A stretch of DNA of 64,000 nt from Symsagittifera roscoffensis (Eukaryota; Xenacoelomorpha; Acoela; Convolutidae): the NCBI RefSeq assembly GCF_963678635.1, contig NC_087066.1, positions 62,750,282 to 62,814,281 of the forward strand. Reading direction: 5' to 3'. Position numbers and translations under genes: made by a program. Below are positions 42,640 through 53,089 of this stretch, piece by piece. Position 1 is the stretch's first letter. Each line of letters starts with the position of its first letter. Below the pieces are notes generated by a model that did not search any database, was not told the DNA's origin, and was given only the letters and a program-made list of their open reading frames with translations.

Positions 42640-45420
42640 CACATAAAATCTGTTCTACGTTTTCAAATAAAGTTGGTTACTTGTTGTTCAATTTAAATTT
42701 TCTGCTCAATTTTAATAGTTTTATTGCTTTTTTTCATGTTACTCAATTAATAGTCATTTTTGTTCTTTTCAACAAATTAAATAAAACATTAGAGTTTTTG
42801 GGGGAGGGGCTAAATGGAGGTAGATTAATCCCCTTCCCTTAACCCCCCCCCCCCCCCCTAGCGGTTGCTTTTTTGTCCTCTTACACCCCCACCCTAAACG
42901 TTTGCAAACTCGCACCTTTGCCCTCGCCATCCCCCCAGCTGATTCAATCTCCACAACTGAACCAACAACAACCCCTCCAAAGTAACCCCACCTAAAAAAA
43001 TCAATCACTCCACACACTCACCTGAACCAACTCAACCCAATCTCCCTCCCCCACCTGATACAACCGGATCATGTGGGGTATTGATTCAGGTGGGGGAAGG
43101 GTAGTGGGTTCTGGGGGCGGGAGGGGTTGGTTCTTCGGTTCAGGTGGGGGGGGGGGGTGGTTTTTTGGTTCAGGTGGGGGAGGGGTTGGTGAGGGTGGGT
43201 TGACGGTGGTTCCGGTAGGATTGGGGTTAGTTCAGGTAGGCGTTGGTTCATGTAGGGGAGGTGCTTCAGCTTTAGGGGATGGTTCATGTTGAGGGGGCTT
43301 TTGGTTGGGGCGGGGTTTCTGGTGGGGGCGGGCTCAGGTGGGAGGGATTGGTTCAGGTGGGGTGGCAGAGCGTTTTTGGCTCTGACGGGTGGATTAGTAC
43401 AGGTGGAGGGGTTTGCCTACGTGCTTATAACCTAATTTTCACTAGTTTTTTAGTCTTAGAGCGTGCTTTGTTTTTAATTCATGTTTTTTATTGTATTTTC
43501 AACAGAAGTGGAACAAGGAAAACCAACAAGGAAAAATATTGCATTAGGTTTTTGCGGAACAAAAAGTATATAAATCCATCTTAAATCCAATATAGATGAG
43601 CGTAACATGGGATTCGATTATATTGATAACATTTCAAACCACAAAAATTCATCTTAATCATTTTTTTTCTTCATTTTTCTCAAAAACGGGTTTGAAACTC
43701 GAAAAGCAGTTCATGTTTTGTTTCAATGAAAAAAAAACGATTTTTTTTGGTTTGAAAAATATTATAATTTTGTTATTTTCAATTCAAGGCAACAAAATCC
43801 AAAATTAATTCATTTTAATCCATTGTTTTCCACTTTATTGAGATTAAATTTTCAACGCACATAAAGTCTTTTCTACGTTTTAGGCTAAAGGAGGTTACTT
43901 GTCGTTCAATTTATCTTTTTTCTACCTATATTTCTATGAAGACAGTTGTTCAAACCGTCGGGAAAATCTTAAAATAACATTTAAAATCAGGGTTTCTAGA
44001 ATAATTGGCAACATTTTTCCCATAGTTCGAACAATTCTTTTGTATTCATAAGCTTTTGCAATTTTTAGCAACTGCATAAAATGGGCACCTCTTCAAACTG
44101 AACATTTTCGTGAACAATTCTATTTATCATTAGTTATTGCAAGAAGTTGAGCTTGAACAGAAATCAAAAATTCAATCATCTACGGCCAACAAATAAGTTT
44201 AAGCAGAAACCGAAACAAGTCTTAAATTAGTTCAAGTTTTAGTTTCTCTTAAAGTTTAAAGGATTTTCTTCGTTTTAAGTAACCTTTTTGCCTAAACAGT
44301 TCTATATGAAATGACTTCATTATAAAACAAACGCATAGTTAGCCGCGCTAACAACGCAACTTTGACATTTTTTGTTACTTCTTTGATGTTACTTAATTAT
44401 TAATCACTTTTGTTTTTTTTTCAACAAATTTATTCAAATCATTAGATTTTTTTCGGGGGGGGGGGGCGGTTACATTGGAGGTGGACTAATTCTCCTTCCG
44501 TTACCCCCTAGCGTTTGCCCCTTTGCCGCCTTACACAAACCCCCCCCCCCCTCTTAGCCCTTGACACCTTCCCCCACCCCCCACCCCCCAACATGAACCC
44601 CACCTAAACCAACTCAACTCCCCCCCCCCTCAAATGGACCAACCCAATCCAATCCAATCTCCATCCCCCACCTGATACAACCCAAACCCCACCTAATCCA
44701 ACTCCCCCCCCATGCCCCACCCGAACAGGATCATGTGGGGTGGGGGTTTTGTTTCAAGTAGGGGGGGGGGGGTGGTTCAGGTGGGGTAGGGATAGTTCCG
44801 GTAGGATTGTGGGCTGGCTTAGGTGGAGGGAAGATTCTTTTGATGGGGGTTTCTAATTGGGTCTGGGTAATCATTTATGTATGGACGGGTGGCTCAGAAG
44901 GTGGGGGTTGGTTCTTCGGTTCAGGTGGGGGGGGGGGGTGGTTTTTTGGTTCAGGTGGGGGAGGGGTTGCTTAATGTGGGGTGGCGGTGGTTCCGGTAGG
45001 ATTGGGACTGGTTCAGGTGGGGGTTGGTTCATGTAAAGTAGGTGGTCAGGTCGGGGGGGGGGATGGTTTATGTCGATGGGGTTTCTGGTGGGGGCGGGCT
45101 CAGATGGGAGGGATTGGTTCAAGTGGGGTGGCCAGTTGATTTCGGCGCGTGGTGGAGGGGTTTATCTCCAGTGATCATTATCATTTTTTCCATGTACTCT
45201 TTTGATTTTAGGGCGTGCTTTGTTTTTATTTCATGTTTTCTAATGTATTTTCGAAAAAAGCAAAACACGAAAAAGGAAAAAGTGATTTTAATGATAACCT
45301 ACTTTTTATATAACCCATTATATCGATTTTCAAATAAAATATAAGGCAATAAGTTTTTGCGGGACTCAAATCGCAAAAGGATTCAAATATATCTCCAATC
45401 CAAAATTGTTGTCTGAGCGT
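42640..45420. repeat. Duplicated block with G-rich minisatellites (two relatives)
   Basis: Two diverged copies of a block: TTTTCAACGCACATAAA at 42649 and 43853; TCAACAAATT before a G tract at 42770 and 44424; GGTTCAGGTGGGGG arrays at 43071-43375 and 44745-45140; GCGTGCTTTGTTTTTA with TTCATGTTTT at 43460 and 45212. The arrays contain GGTTTTTTGGTTCAGGTGGGG and long G or C runs (42843-42858, 44457-44466). Glycine-rich ORFs inside are artefacts of the repeat. Confidence 0.7.
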
Positions 45421-46289
45421 AACATAGGAATCGACTGTTTTGCTTTTATTTCAGACCTTAACTAATCTACTTCGTTACAATCAGCAGTAAGCGATCCATT
45501 GCGTTACAATCAGAACCTAATGGCCACAAAACGATAACGAACGCAAAAACAAAATGATAAATTGAAAGCAGCTTCAACTCTCTGAAGCTTCAAATCGTTA
45601 CGAGCAAACAAAGCTCAGGTTAAGTGTTAAATATTTTTTCAATTGAAAGACTTATCCAGTTTTATCAAAACGCTGCAGTTTCTAGCGACCTGGGTTGACC
45701 AAAAACGCCTGTCATACAATTTTCATATATGGGAAAACGATATTAATACACGTTTCATGCAACGCCATAGGTATAAAAGCTTGAGAAGTCTAATTAAGAT
45801 TTTTATGTTGGGAAATTATACGACTGGCATTTTTTTATGAAGCAAAAAAATTGAATTCTTTTAAACTATTTTCTAGACATTTTTGTAGGAGTTGAGTTTT
45901 CAAAATCTGAAACCAATTTTTTAAGATGTTAAGTTTGAGTTAGTAAATTTGATATGGTGAGATTTTCAGAGCCCACCTTTCCCATAGTCATCGAGTAGAT
46001 TAATTATGAAAAAAATTTTCCGGTTCGTATACGTATTGATATAGGGTATACAGTCTGTAATAAAGTATGATACAAGATTTTATTAATTTTCTTAGATATG
46101 TTAATAGTTGACAAAATGTTAATATGTTAATAGTTGACACAATTAGATCGCTATCTTAATACTCTGCCGGTTTTTTGGGTTGGAAGTTACAATCTGAACG
46201 GTGTCCAATCCTGTTTGATTACCTACCTTGTTTGATTTTTGAAAAAAAAAATTGAATCAGCAGCTTATAAAAAAGCAAACGAGTTGTAG
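45421..46289. other. Noncoding stretch
   Basis: Contains one TCATACAATTTTCATATATGG word (about 45711) shared with the cluster at 60587-60968, next to GGGTTGACC, which also recurs there. No gene. Confidence 0.4.
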
Positions 46290-48215
46290 AGTTTCTCAAT
46301 TTAAACAAATTTCTGGGAGGAAAAAATTTTGGATTCAGTTTGAAAGCCTCTAAGGCAAGTGAAACAAAAGAATTTTTTTCCTATTACGAATGGATTGATA
46401 GTCCAGAAAAGCTTGAGTGTGCGGAACGCGCCCCACGTAAAGTCTTCTAGGGTCAGTTGAGAAACAGCGAACCCCTTGAAAACAAATTGGACTAGAACAA
46501 CAAATTCCCAGCAAAAGATTCTTATGCAATCAATTCCACCAAGGATTGCTTGCAAATATTTCTTTCGATAGAATAAAAATTAAGGTTATTTGAAGCCATG
46601 AAGACAAGTTATTCGAAACCATGCAATAATAATCGAGTTTTACCATAATGAAAGAATAGAATTGCTGAAATTGGCTGGCCGCTTCCAACCAAATATAACA
46701 AATACCTTCTGACACATTTCAACCAATTGCCAATTTATGTGAAAATGGTGCGGAAATGCGTGAGAAAACTAGAGAAAAGATGATTGGTTAAACGCCAATA
46801 GTTTTTAAGCGAAAAGCTGTTGTCGATCAAACTCATAAGAAAATTTCGTCAAACGTGTGGAAGACAATTGTGGAAATGACGCAAGCTAATTTATCCATTC
46901 TTCATGTGTCAGAAATACAAATCTGATTTTACACAAGATGGGAATTTGAGTCTGAATTCAAATTATCGAAGACCAAAATAAACAGTACAAGAAACTTGAG
47001 ACCGTTGGTTTGTACTAATATTAAGATTCTTAATGCTAAATTGAGTTTTTTATACGACCGGATTGCAGAAAAGAAACTGACTCTTTTTATGTTGGTGGCT
47101 ACTACGATCATTGTATTATAAATGATGCTATGGATTGCTACTATGACTTCTGCTCCAATAAGAAAAACTTCCAACTTTATTGGATCATGATGTTGAGATA
47201 AGAGTAAGAAAAAAGAAATGGATTAGTTGAGACGAGAATGAATACGAGAAAAAGACTACAATACTCTAAACGTGGGAGTATGAACAGGAAAACTATTTGA
47301 ACTTGATTTAATCTTGCCGTGATAAATCTTATTTGCAAAAGAACTTTAACTACTGAAACATTAATGGAAAAAAAACAAAGAAAAAGAATAAAAAAAAATT
47401 TATTGCTTATGTCCATTGTAACTTGATAGTTTCCGATAAAACTTCAACCCCGTTTTCAAACTTGTCCGAATTTGAAAATTTTTGACGTCTGCTGGATAAA
47501 CTTAGGAGAAAACATGAAAAACTATGCCGAACAATTCAAATTTTAACTATTCTGCAACAAATGCTGATTTCTAGCTTCAACTTGGAAAAATGGCTCAATC
47601 ATCACACCCCTTCTTAGCTTCTATCTGGGACTTGGGCTTTAGATACCATTTAAAGCCTTACACTTCAAGAAAATGTTTCGAAACTTTGTGTAATATGTTA
47701 TAAATGCTCGACGAGAAAAATACGAGAACCCACTCACTGGATTTATTGCAGAGGCGATGAAACATCTGGGTAACAGTTCATACGGTTACCAAGTCATGGG
47801 CACGTATAGACAAACAAAAACCAAAAATCTCGACCATAAGAAAACCAATGAAAACCAAAAGAACAATAAGTGATTGATTGTTGCAAAAAAAATTTGAGCA
47901 AAATAGAACTGTTGAAAACAATCATTGAACACAGTGAAAAAACTATTCAAAGACTTTGTTTTCTACAAAATGCTTAGCTCAAAATGTTGGAGTCATACAA
48001 TAACCTTTTTTCTCTGTTTTGCGACGAATACAAGTTCGAGCAGCTGGAGACGGACACGGACTCTTTGTATCTAGCATTAGCAGAAGAGAAAAAAGACGAT
48101 TGTAAATACCTGAGAAGAGAACTCATTAGTTTCCAATTTGTCAGAAACTGCAAGAATGGTTTATGGCCGGTTCAACGCAGATGTTTTTCCCGCTTACATC
48201 CTGCATACCTATTAT
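46290..48215 (+). pseudogene. Type-B DNA polymerase of Polinton/Maverick kind, broken
   Basis: A colinear remnant over about 1.9 kb spread over all three plus frames. In order: SETKEFFSYYEWIDSPEKLE (46340s), LRNSEPLE, a cysteine/tryptophan-rich middle near 47040-47260, FIAYVHCN (about 47400), QQMLISSFNLE (about 47560), INARREKYENPLTGFIAEAM then KHLGNSSYGYQV (motif B, K-x-x-x-N-S-x-Y-G, 47760-47790), IEHSEKTIQRL and MLESYNNLFSLFCDE then LETDTDSLYLALAEE (motif C D-T-D-S, 48053-48061). These are the palm motifs of protein-primed family B polymerases carried by self-synthesising transposons. Stops at 47691-47693 and 47975-47977 and several frameshifts inactivate it. No integrase, capsid or ATPase gene is seen beside it. 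Confidence 0.8.
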
Positions 48216-49062
48216 CTTTGTGTGCGGAGTATATACAGGTTTTATTGAATAGAAAAAACCTAATTCTGTCTGTATAGAATTGATTATCCTTCGAAAAGTA
48301 ATTGTAAATAAACCGAATCTATACATAAATTGATCTGTAGACTTTTCTGTAGATAGTCCTTTTTTTCACTGCGGGTTGCTAAATTTTTTAAAAACTACAA
48401 TTGTTTGTGAATATTGTCTAATCTATTTGAAAAACGCTGTTCTTACAAACAAAATCGGAGTTTGATGCGAAAAATATATGAAAAAGAAAAATTCAAATGG
48501 GATCAAACTTTTTCCCAACTGGAGACAGCAACAAAATCTGAAAAGAGAGCAATTATTCGCAGTGAAAAAACGTATGCTTAGATAAACGTTTAGAGCTATG
48601 AAAAATTTTGTGCATTATATTTTAAGCGAATAGTGCTTTTCAACGTCTTTTTAATCCTTACAATAGTTAAACGAATTTTTTCTTTTCGGTCGCATCGTGC
48701 AAAAATATTTTAATTCGGTTTTTAAGCATAACTGATTAGTGATCATTGTTTTCGACAAACCCTACCTGTTTAAGTTTTTAGATTTTTTTGGCGGAATTGA
48801 AAAAAAAGTTTGGAGGAAATGAAAAACTGTTCAATTCATCGACTAACGATTTGAGAAGTTTAAAAAACGTGTTTTTCTTATTACTACCAACAATTTAAGT
48901 TTTCGGAAGATTTTTCACCTCTCGGCACATTTGAACACAAACAATTTCAGACATTTTCAAACAATTTTTTTTCTGCACTGTTGGACATTTTTTCAGCACT
49001 TTTGTACTTTGGCAAAAGATGTCAAAAATTGCAGCACAAACTATTATTGCTATTTTCGTAAT
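48216..49062. other. Noncoding stretch
   Basis: Near 48965-49010, words resembling CACTGTTG and GCACTTTTGTACTTTGG recall the 37482-37885 TIR. No gene seen. Confidence 0.35.
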
Positions 49063-49534
49063 AATAGTAACGGAATACGCAAAAGTAACGGAATACTTGA
49101 GATCAGGTTGGTTTTTTTTCTTCAGACAATTTTCGACTTTTTAACTAGGAGTTTTTTATATCATTCAAAAAGTATTGTTGTCCTGAGCTTAAATTCGAAA
49201 AGATATTTTACTTGTCATCGTTTTTTGTAAAAATAAGAGGGCTTATAATTATAATATATTTCGCGCTATTACCGCGCAAGCGGAGATTCAATCTGTCTTA
49301 GAAATTGTTCGAAATTGATTGAAGGAAGCTTATTTGCCATAAAGGATTTGTTACTAGGAGCAAAAATTATCATTTTGTACTTAATATGGCATGTGGGGGG
49401 ATGATTTTCATAAAAAATCTCAAATTAAAAAAAAATCATTTTATTTTTCTGACAATTAATTTTTTCATGCTATTATTGCTCCATAGACTTTGAAAGGCAG
49501 TCGGAACATTCAGGGCTTGGCGCTGATACGAGCA
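49063..49534 (-). mobile_element. R1 dispersed repeat, copy c (reverse)
   Basis: Read on the minus strand it starts TGCTCGTATCAGCGCCAAGC then CCTGAATGTTCCGACTGCC and ends near TTACTTTTGCGTATTCCGTTA. It keeps the CCCCACATGCCAT and CCGCTTGCGCGGTAATAGCG blocks. One stem position of the left hairpin is mismatched. Confidence 0.75.
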
Positions 49535-50734
49535 TCCTTTTTTTTTTATTCATTGGGATATGATTTATTGGGAAAAGAAAGAGAAAATTGGTTTTACGAG
49601 CAGTTTTGTTTGATTTAAAATGGATCGAACGATACCAAAAGTCTGACAACGATTGTCATTTTGTTAAACAGTCAGTCGAATTTCATTTTTCCTGGTTCCT
49701 TACGTGATCATAAAATGGTTTTCGAGCTGAAACATCTGATTATTTAAATATCTTGTTCACTTGAATAAGGAAATGTATTGTACCTTAAACGTGGTATGAA
49801 AAAGCGTTTAATCAAAAGAAGAAAAACTTCTGAAGAAACGACGCATAACTGGTTCAAAAAATCCTTCAAAAATCCACTAAAACTGTTTTTCCATTGGGTT
49901 AATTCAAAGTGATCTGACTGATGTCCAAATTCCGCTAGTGAAAACTTTTAAAGTTTCAACGATTTGGAAAATATAACCTACCTTTCGATGGAATAAATTC
50001 TGAATAAATAACTTCAATCTAATTAATTTCTTCCTTCTCTCGCTGCTATGGTGGATCCTGCGGCAGCCTAAAACAATTATTTAAAAAACTTTTTTTGTAA
50101 AAAAAAAACAGCAAGTTCAGATCAAAGCTTCTCTGCGGGGTACGTTGAAATGTTTACAATCAAAGAGTTTTTGCTAAGAACTAGTTTTATGTTATATCAT
50201 AAAGCTTTAATATATCATAAAACAAGTTTTATCAGCGCTTGGCTGTGAGGTTTTCCATTCACTTTATGGTGTTCAAATGGTATTCGGCTCTGGAGTTTCA
50301 TGGATACTATCTAAATATATTGGATTTTCTTTGTCAGTCTCTTACAAAGACAAAAATAATCGATTATAATCAATTAAAAATGGGTTATAATTAGTTTTTG
50401 TTAAATCAATAGTATCCATTTAATCGATTATAATCAATTATGATGGATTATAATATATTTTTTGTATTTTTTTCCAAAATTATAAACAGTGCAGTATATA
50501 CAAAGTTTGACAGTTTCTGTAAGCCTAATACATCAGATAAATGGAGTTTCTCATGAACGTTTAATTTCTCATCTTTTTGCTGATCTTTATCTATTGATCC
50601 ATTTTGCGTCTCTTACCGTCCCACACATCTCCTCCAACCCTGTGTACATCCCCCCGCCGCTGCTTACTCTTCGTTTGCACCCCTATGTATATAACTCGTT
50701 TTCGCCTCCACCCCCATTTACACCCTTCTACACA
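49535..50734. other. Noncoding, ends in a C-rich repeat
   Basis: CGATTATAATCAATTA words at 50360-50450 and GGAGTTTCATGGATAC at 50295 belong to the family seen at 39-45 kb. The C-rich 50615-50730 piece is that family's array in reverse. No gene. Confidence 0.45.
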
Positions 50735-52225
50735 CACAAAAAAAAATATGTTAAAATTACCTTAAGCTATTTAAGGTAATTTTTACCCTAACTGATTTAA
50801 ATTTAGCTTAACCATATTTTTAACTGAAAAAAAAATCAGGTTAATTTTAACAAAGTAGGAGTAAGGGAAACAAATAAAAATTAGATTATCCTGACATTCA
50901 ACCATTCAACGAATATATTTTTGTATGTATGCATGTAGCTATGAATGTGTGTATGTATATATGTATGCATGTATGTGTATGTATGTATGTATATATGTAT
51001 GTGTGTGTGTATGTATGTATGTATGTATGTATGTATGTATGTATGTATGTATGTATGTATGTATGTATGTTTGTATGTATGTATGTATGTATGTATGTAT
51101 GTATGTATGTATGCTTGTATGTATCTATGTATGTACGTATATATGTATAAATGAAATTATCAATTTGGTGATAGTGATATTAATTCCATCAATGAAATAT
51201 TTAGGTGCTTAATTGCTATTAAGCTTTACTGAAATTTGTATATTTTAAGGAGCCTTTCTTTTTTTCGCATGAGAATCAAATAAGAGGCCGTCACGTGGCG
51301 GTTTTGTAGAAATGTCTTACTTCTGTAAGAAATGAGCTGACATCTATGTATTATTTTTTTTCTAAACCTTTTTGGTTTCACATTTCTGTCTGCCTTCATA
51401 TTGTGCCTTTAAACATCATCGGGGAATTTAATCAAATCTGTTTTTAGCAAACAACCGAAATCATGAGCTCCAATAGAAAGAAAACGGAAAGAAAACTGTT
51501 TCATTTGTAGCTTTGGATGCAAGCAATTTACATCCGACAAAACGACAAAAACAAAATGTCATTCATGAGCTCAAAACAAGCCGAGAAATTTTACCTTATA
51601 GTACAACAAAACTTCAGGTAAATTTGCCAGCTTTAAAAACAGCTATAAAAGACAGCTTTAAAATAAACTCTTTAAACTCTAAAACAAATTAAAAGTTATT
51701 ATGTATCAACATTAAAAAACACCTGAAAACATTTTTTCAGGTAAAATTACCTGAAATTTTTATTTAAAAAAGTAGGTAATTTACCTATATTCACCTTATC
51801 ATAAATGTATATTTACATTAATTTTTTTACTGAAAAAGTTAAGATAAATTCACTTGAACTGTTAAAGTAAAATAACCTAATTTTCTCATTTTTAAGGTTT
51901 TTTACCTTCACACTTCAGGTAAATTTACCTTAACTTTTGTAATTTTAGTGAAAATTTTAAGGTAAAAACACGTTAATCTAAACGTAAAAATAGGTAAGTT
52001 ACCTATTTTTTTAAAGTAAAATTGAAAGATAAAATAACCTATAAAAATAGATTTAAGGTTTTTTTTTAAAGCTGATGCACCATAATTTTTCAAATGATTC
52101 AAAGTAAATTTTTAAGGTGTTCATAAGTAAGTTGAGGTGTACTTAAGGTAATGTAACTTTAGCTTAATTGCTGCGATCTTTCAAGGAATTTTTCTGGTGA
52201 ATTCACCTTAAGTTTTTTTTAGTGC
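50735..52225. mobile_element. TIR element rich in AGGTAA/TTACCT palindromes
   Basis: Left end CACAAAAAAAAATATGTTAA then AATTACCTTAAG; right end, inverted, GCACTAAAAAAAACTTAAGG then TGAATTCACC. The interior, especially 51590-52190, is crowded with TTACCT and AGGTAA words forming local palindromes (AGGTAAAATTACCT at about 51739). The TATG microsatellite is nested inside. The flanks on both sides are C-rich, with TTTGCA(C/T)CCCT words, so it appears inserted in the C-rich repeat. No ORF. Confidence 0.55.
50921..51150. repeat. TATG microsatellite
   Basis: About 230 bases of (TATG)n with a few interruptions (TATATATG, TTTG, CTTG). Three overlapping ORFs reading Met-Tyr-Val-Cys repeats are artefacts. 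Confidence 0.97.
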
Positions 52226-52261
52226 ATCCACGTTTGCATCCCTGCCCCTCACCGCACTTTA

Positions 52262-52266
<5 letters not shown>
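52226..52266. other. C-rich flank
   Basis: CATCCCTGCCCCTCACCGC, a flank of the TIR element. Confidence 0.4.
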
Positions 52267-52308
<42 letters not shown>

Positions 52309-52312
52309 ACAC
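52267..52312. repeat. AC dinucleotide microsatellite
   Basis: About 23 AC units with one CCC interruption near the end. Confidence 0.97.
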
Positions 52313-53089
52313 ACTTACATACACCTTTCCACATTAATGGAGAGGGGTTGGTGGTGGGAGCCTGAGGGGTGTTTAAACGACTTGGAGTGAAAAGTAATCG
52401 CAGGGCTGGGGTGGAGTGAGGGGAGGGGGTTTGAACAGGTTAGTAGGGTTAAACACTCATTTTGAATAAAATTGATTAGGTTTAGATTTCGATTAGGCCT
52501 TGAGCTTAGCAGAAAGTGTTGAAAATTTTTCAAATAAGTTTGCAAAAACTATAGAGATTTTATATTGTTCACTTAAAATCAATTATAATCATTAAAACAA
52601 GCATTAAAACATGCATCAAAACTCGGTGCTTCATCGTGGGTTCAGCATCAACGTTGGTTCCGCATCATTACTTGTTTTCTTTAAAACCAGCGGGAGAGAA
52701 AATCTTCAGCATGACAAGATCCCAAAAATGCTCATCGGAGATTCCATAAATTTGATTGAAAAACTTTTGAGCCAAAAATGAGATTTGAAAAGTGAGATAA
52801 CTTTTTAAGAAAATTGAGATGAAATAGAAAATGTCTAATCAGAGGGTGTCTGCAAATATCGTATATATAAAATGTTCCTGAGTTGCCTCAGCAATAATGT
52901 GAATGTATGCCCCTAAAAGTGTTTTGCCGGTTCCTTATCAAATTTTTAAAAGTATTACACTGTAGAATTTACCATAAAAATTAGAGATAAGAAAGCTCTG
53001 TACTGAAACTCTACTGTAAATTAGTCAATAATTTACCTCCGACATCCAAATCCTGGTAGAAAATGGTTTGGTTTGCGTTTAAAAACAGA
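52313..53089. other. Noncoding stretch
   Basis: G-rich 52340-52440 followed by AT-rich sequence; no gene. Confidence 0.35.

Noticed and set aside
43071-43584. Glycine-rich, silk- or collagen-like ORFs
   Set aside because: They come from G-rich arrays; the complementary strand gives equally long proline-rich ORFs.
50925-51212. Three ORFs encoding Met-Tyr-Val-Cys repeats
   Set aside because: They are translations of the TATG microsatellite; all three frames are open because the unit has no stop.
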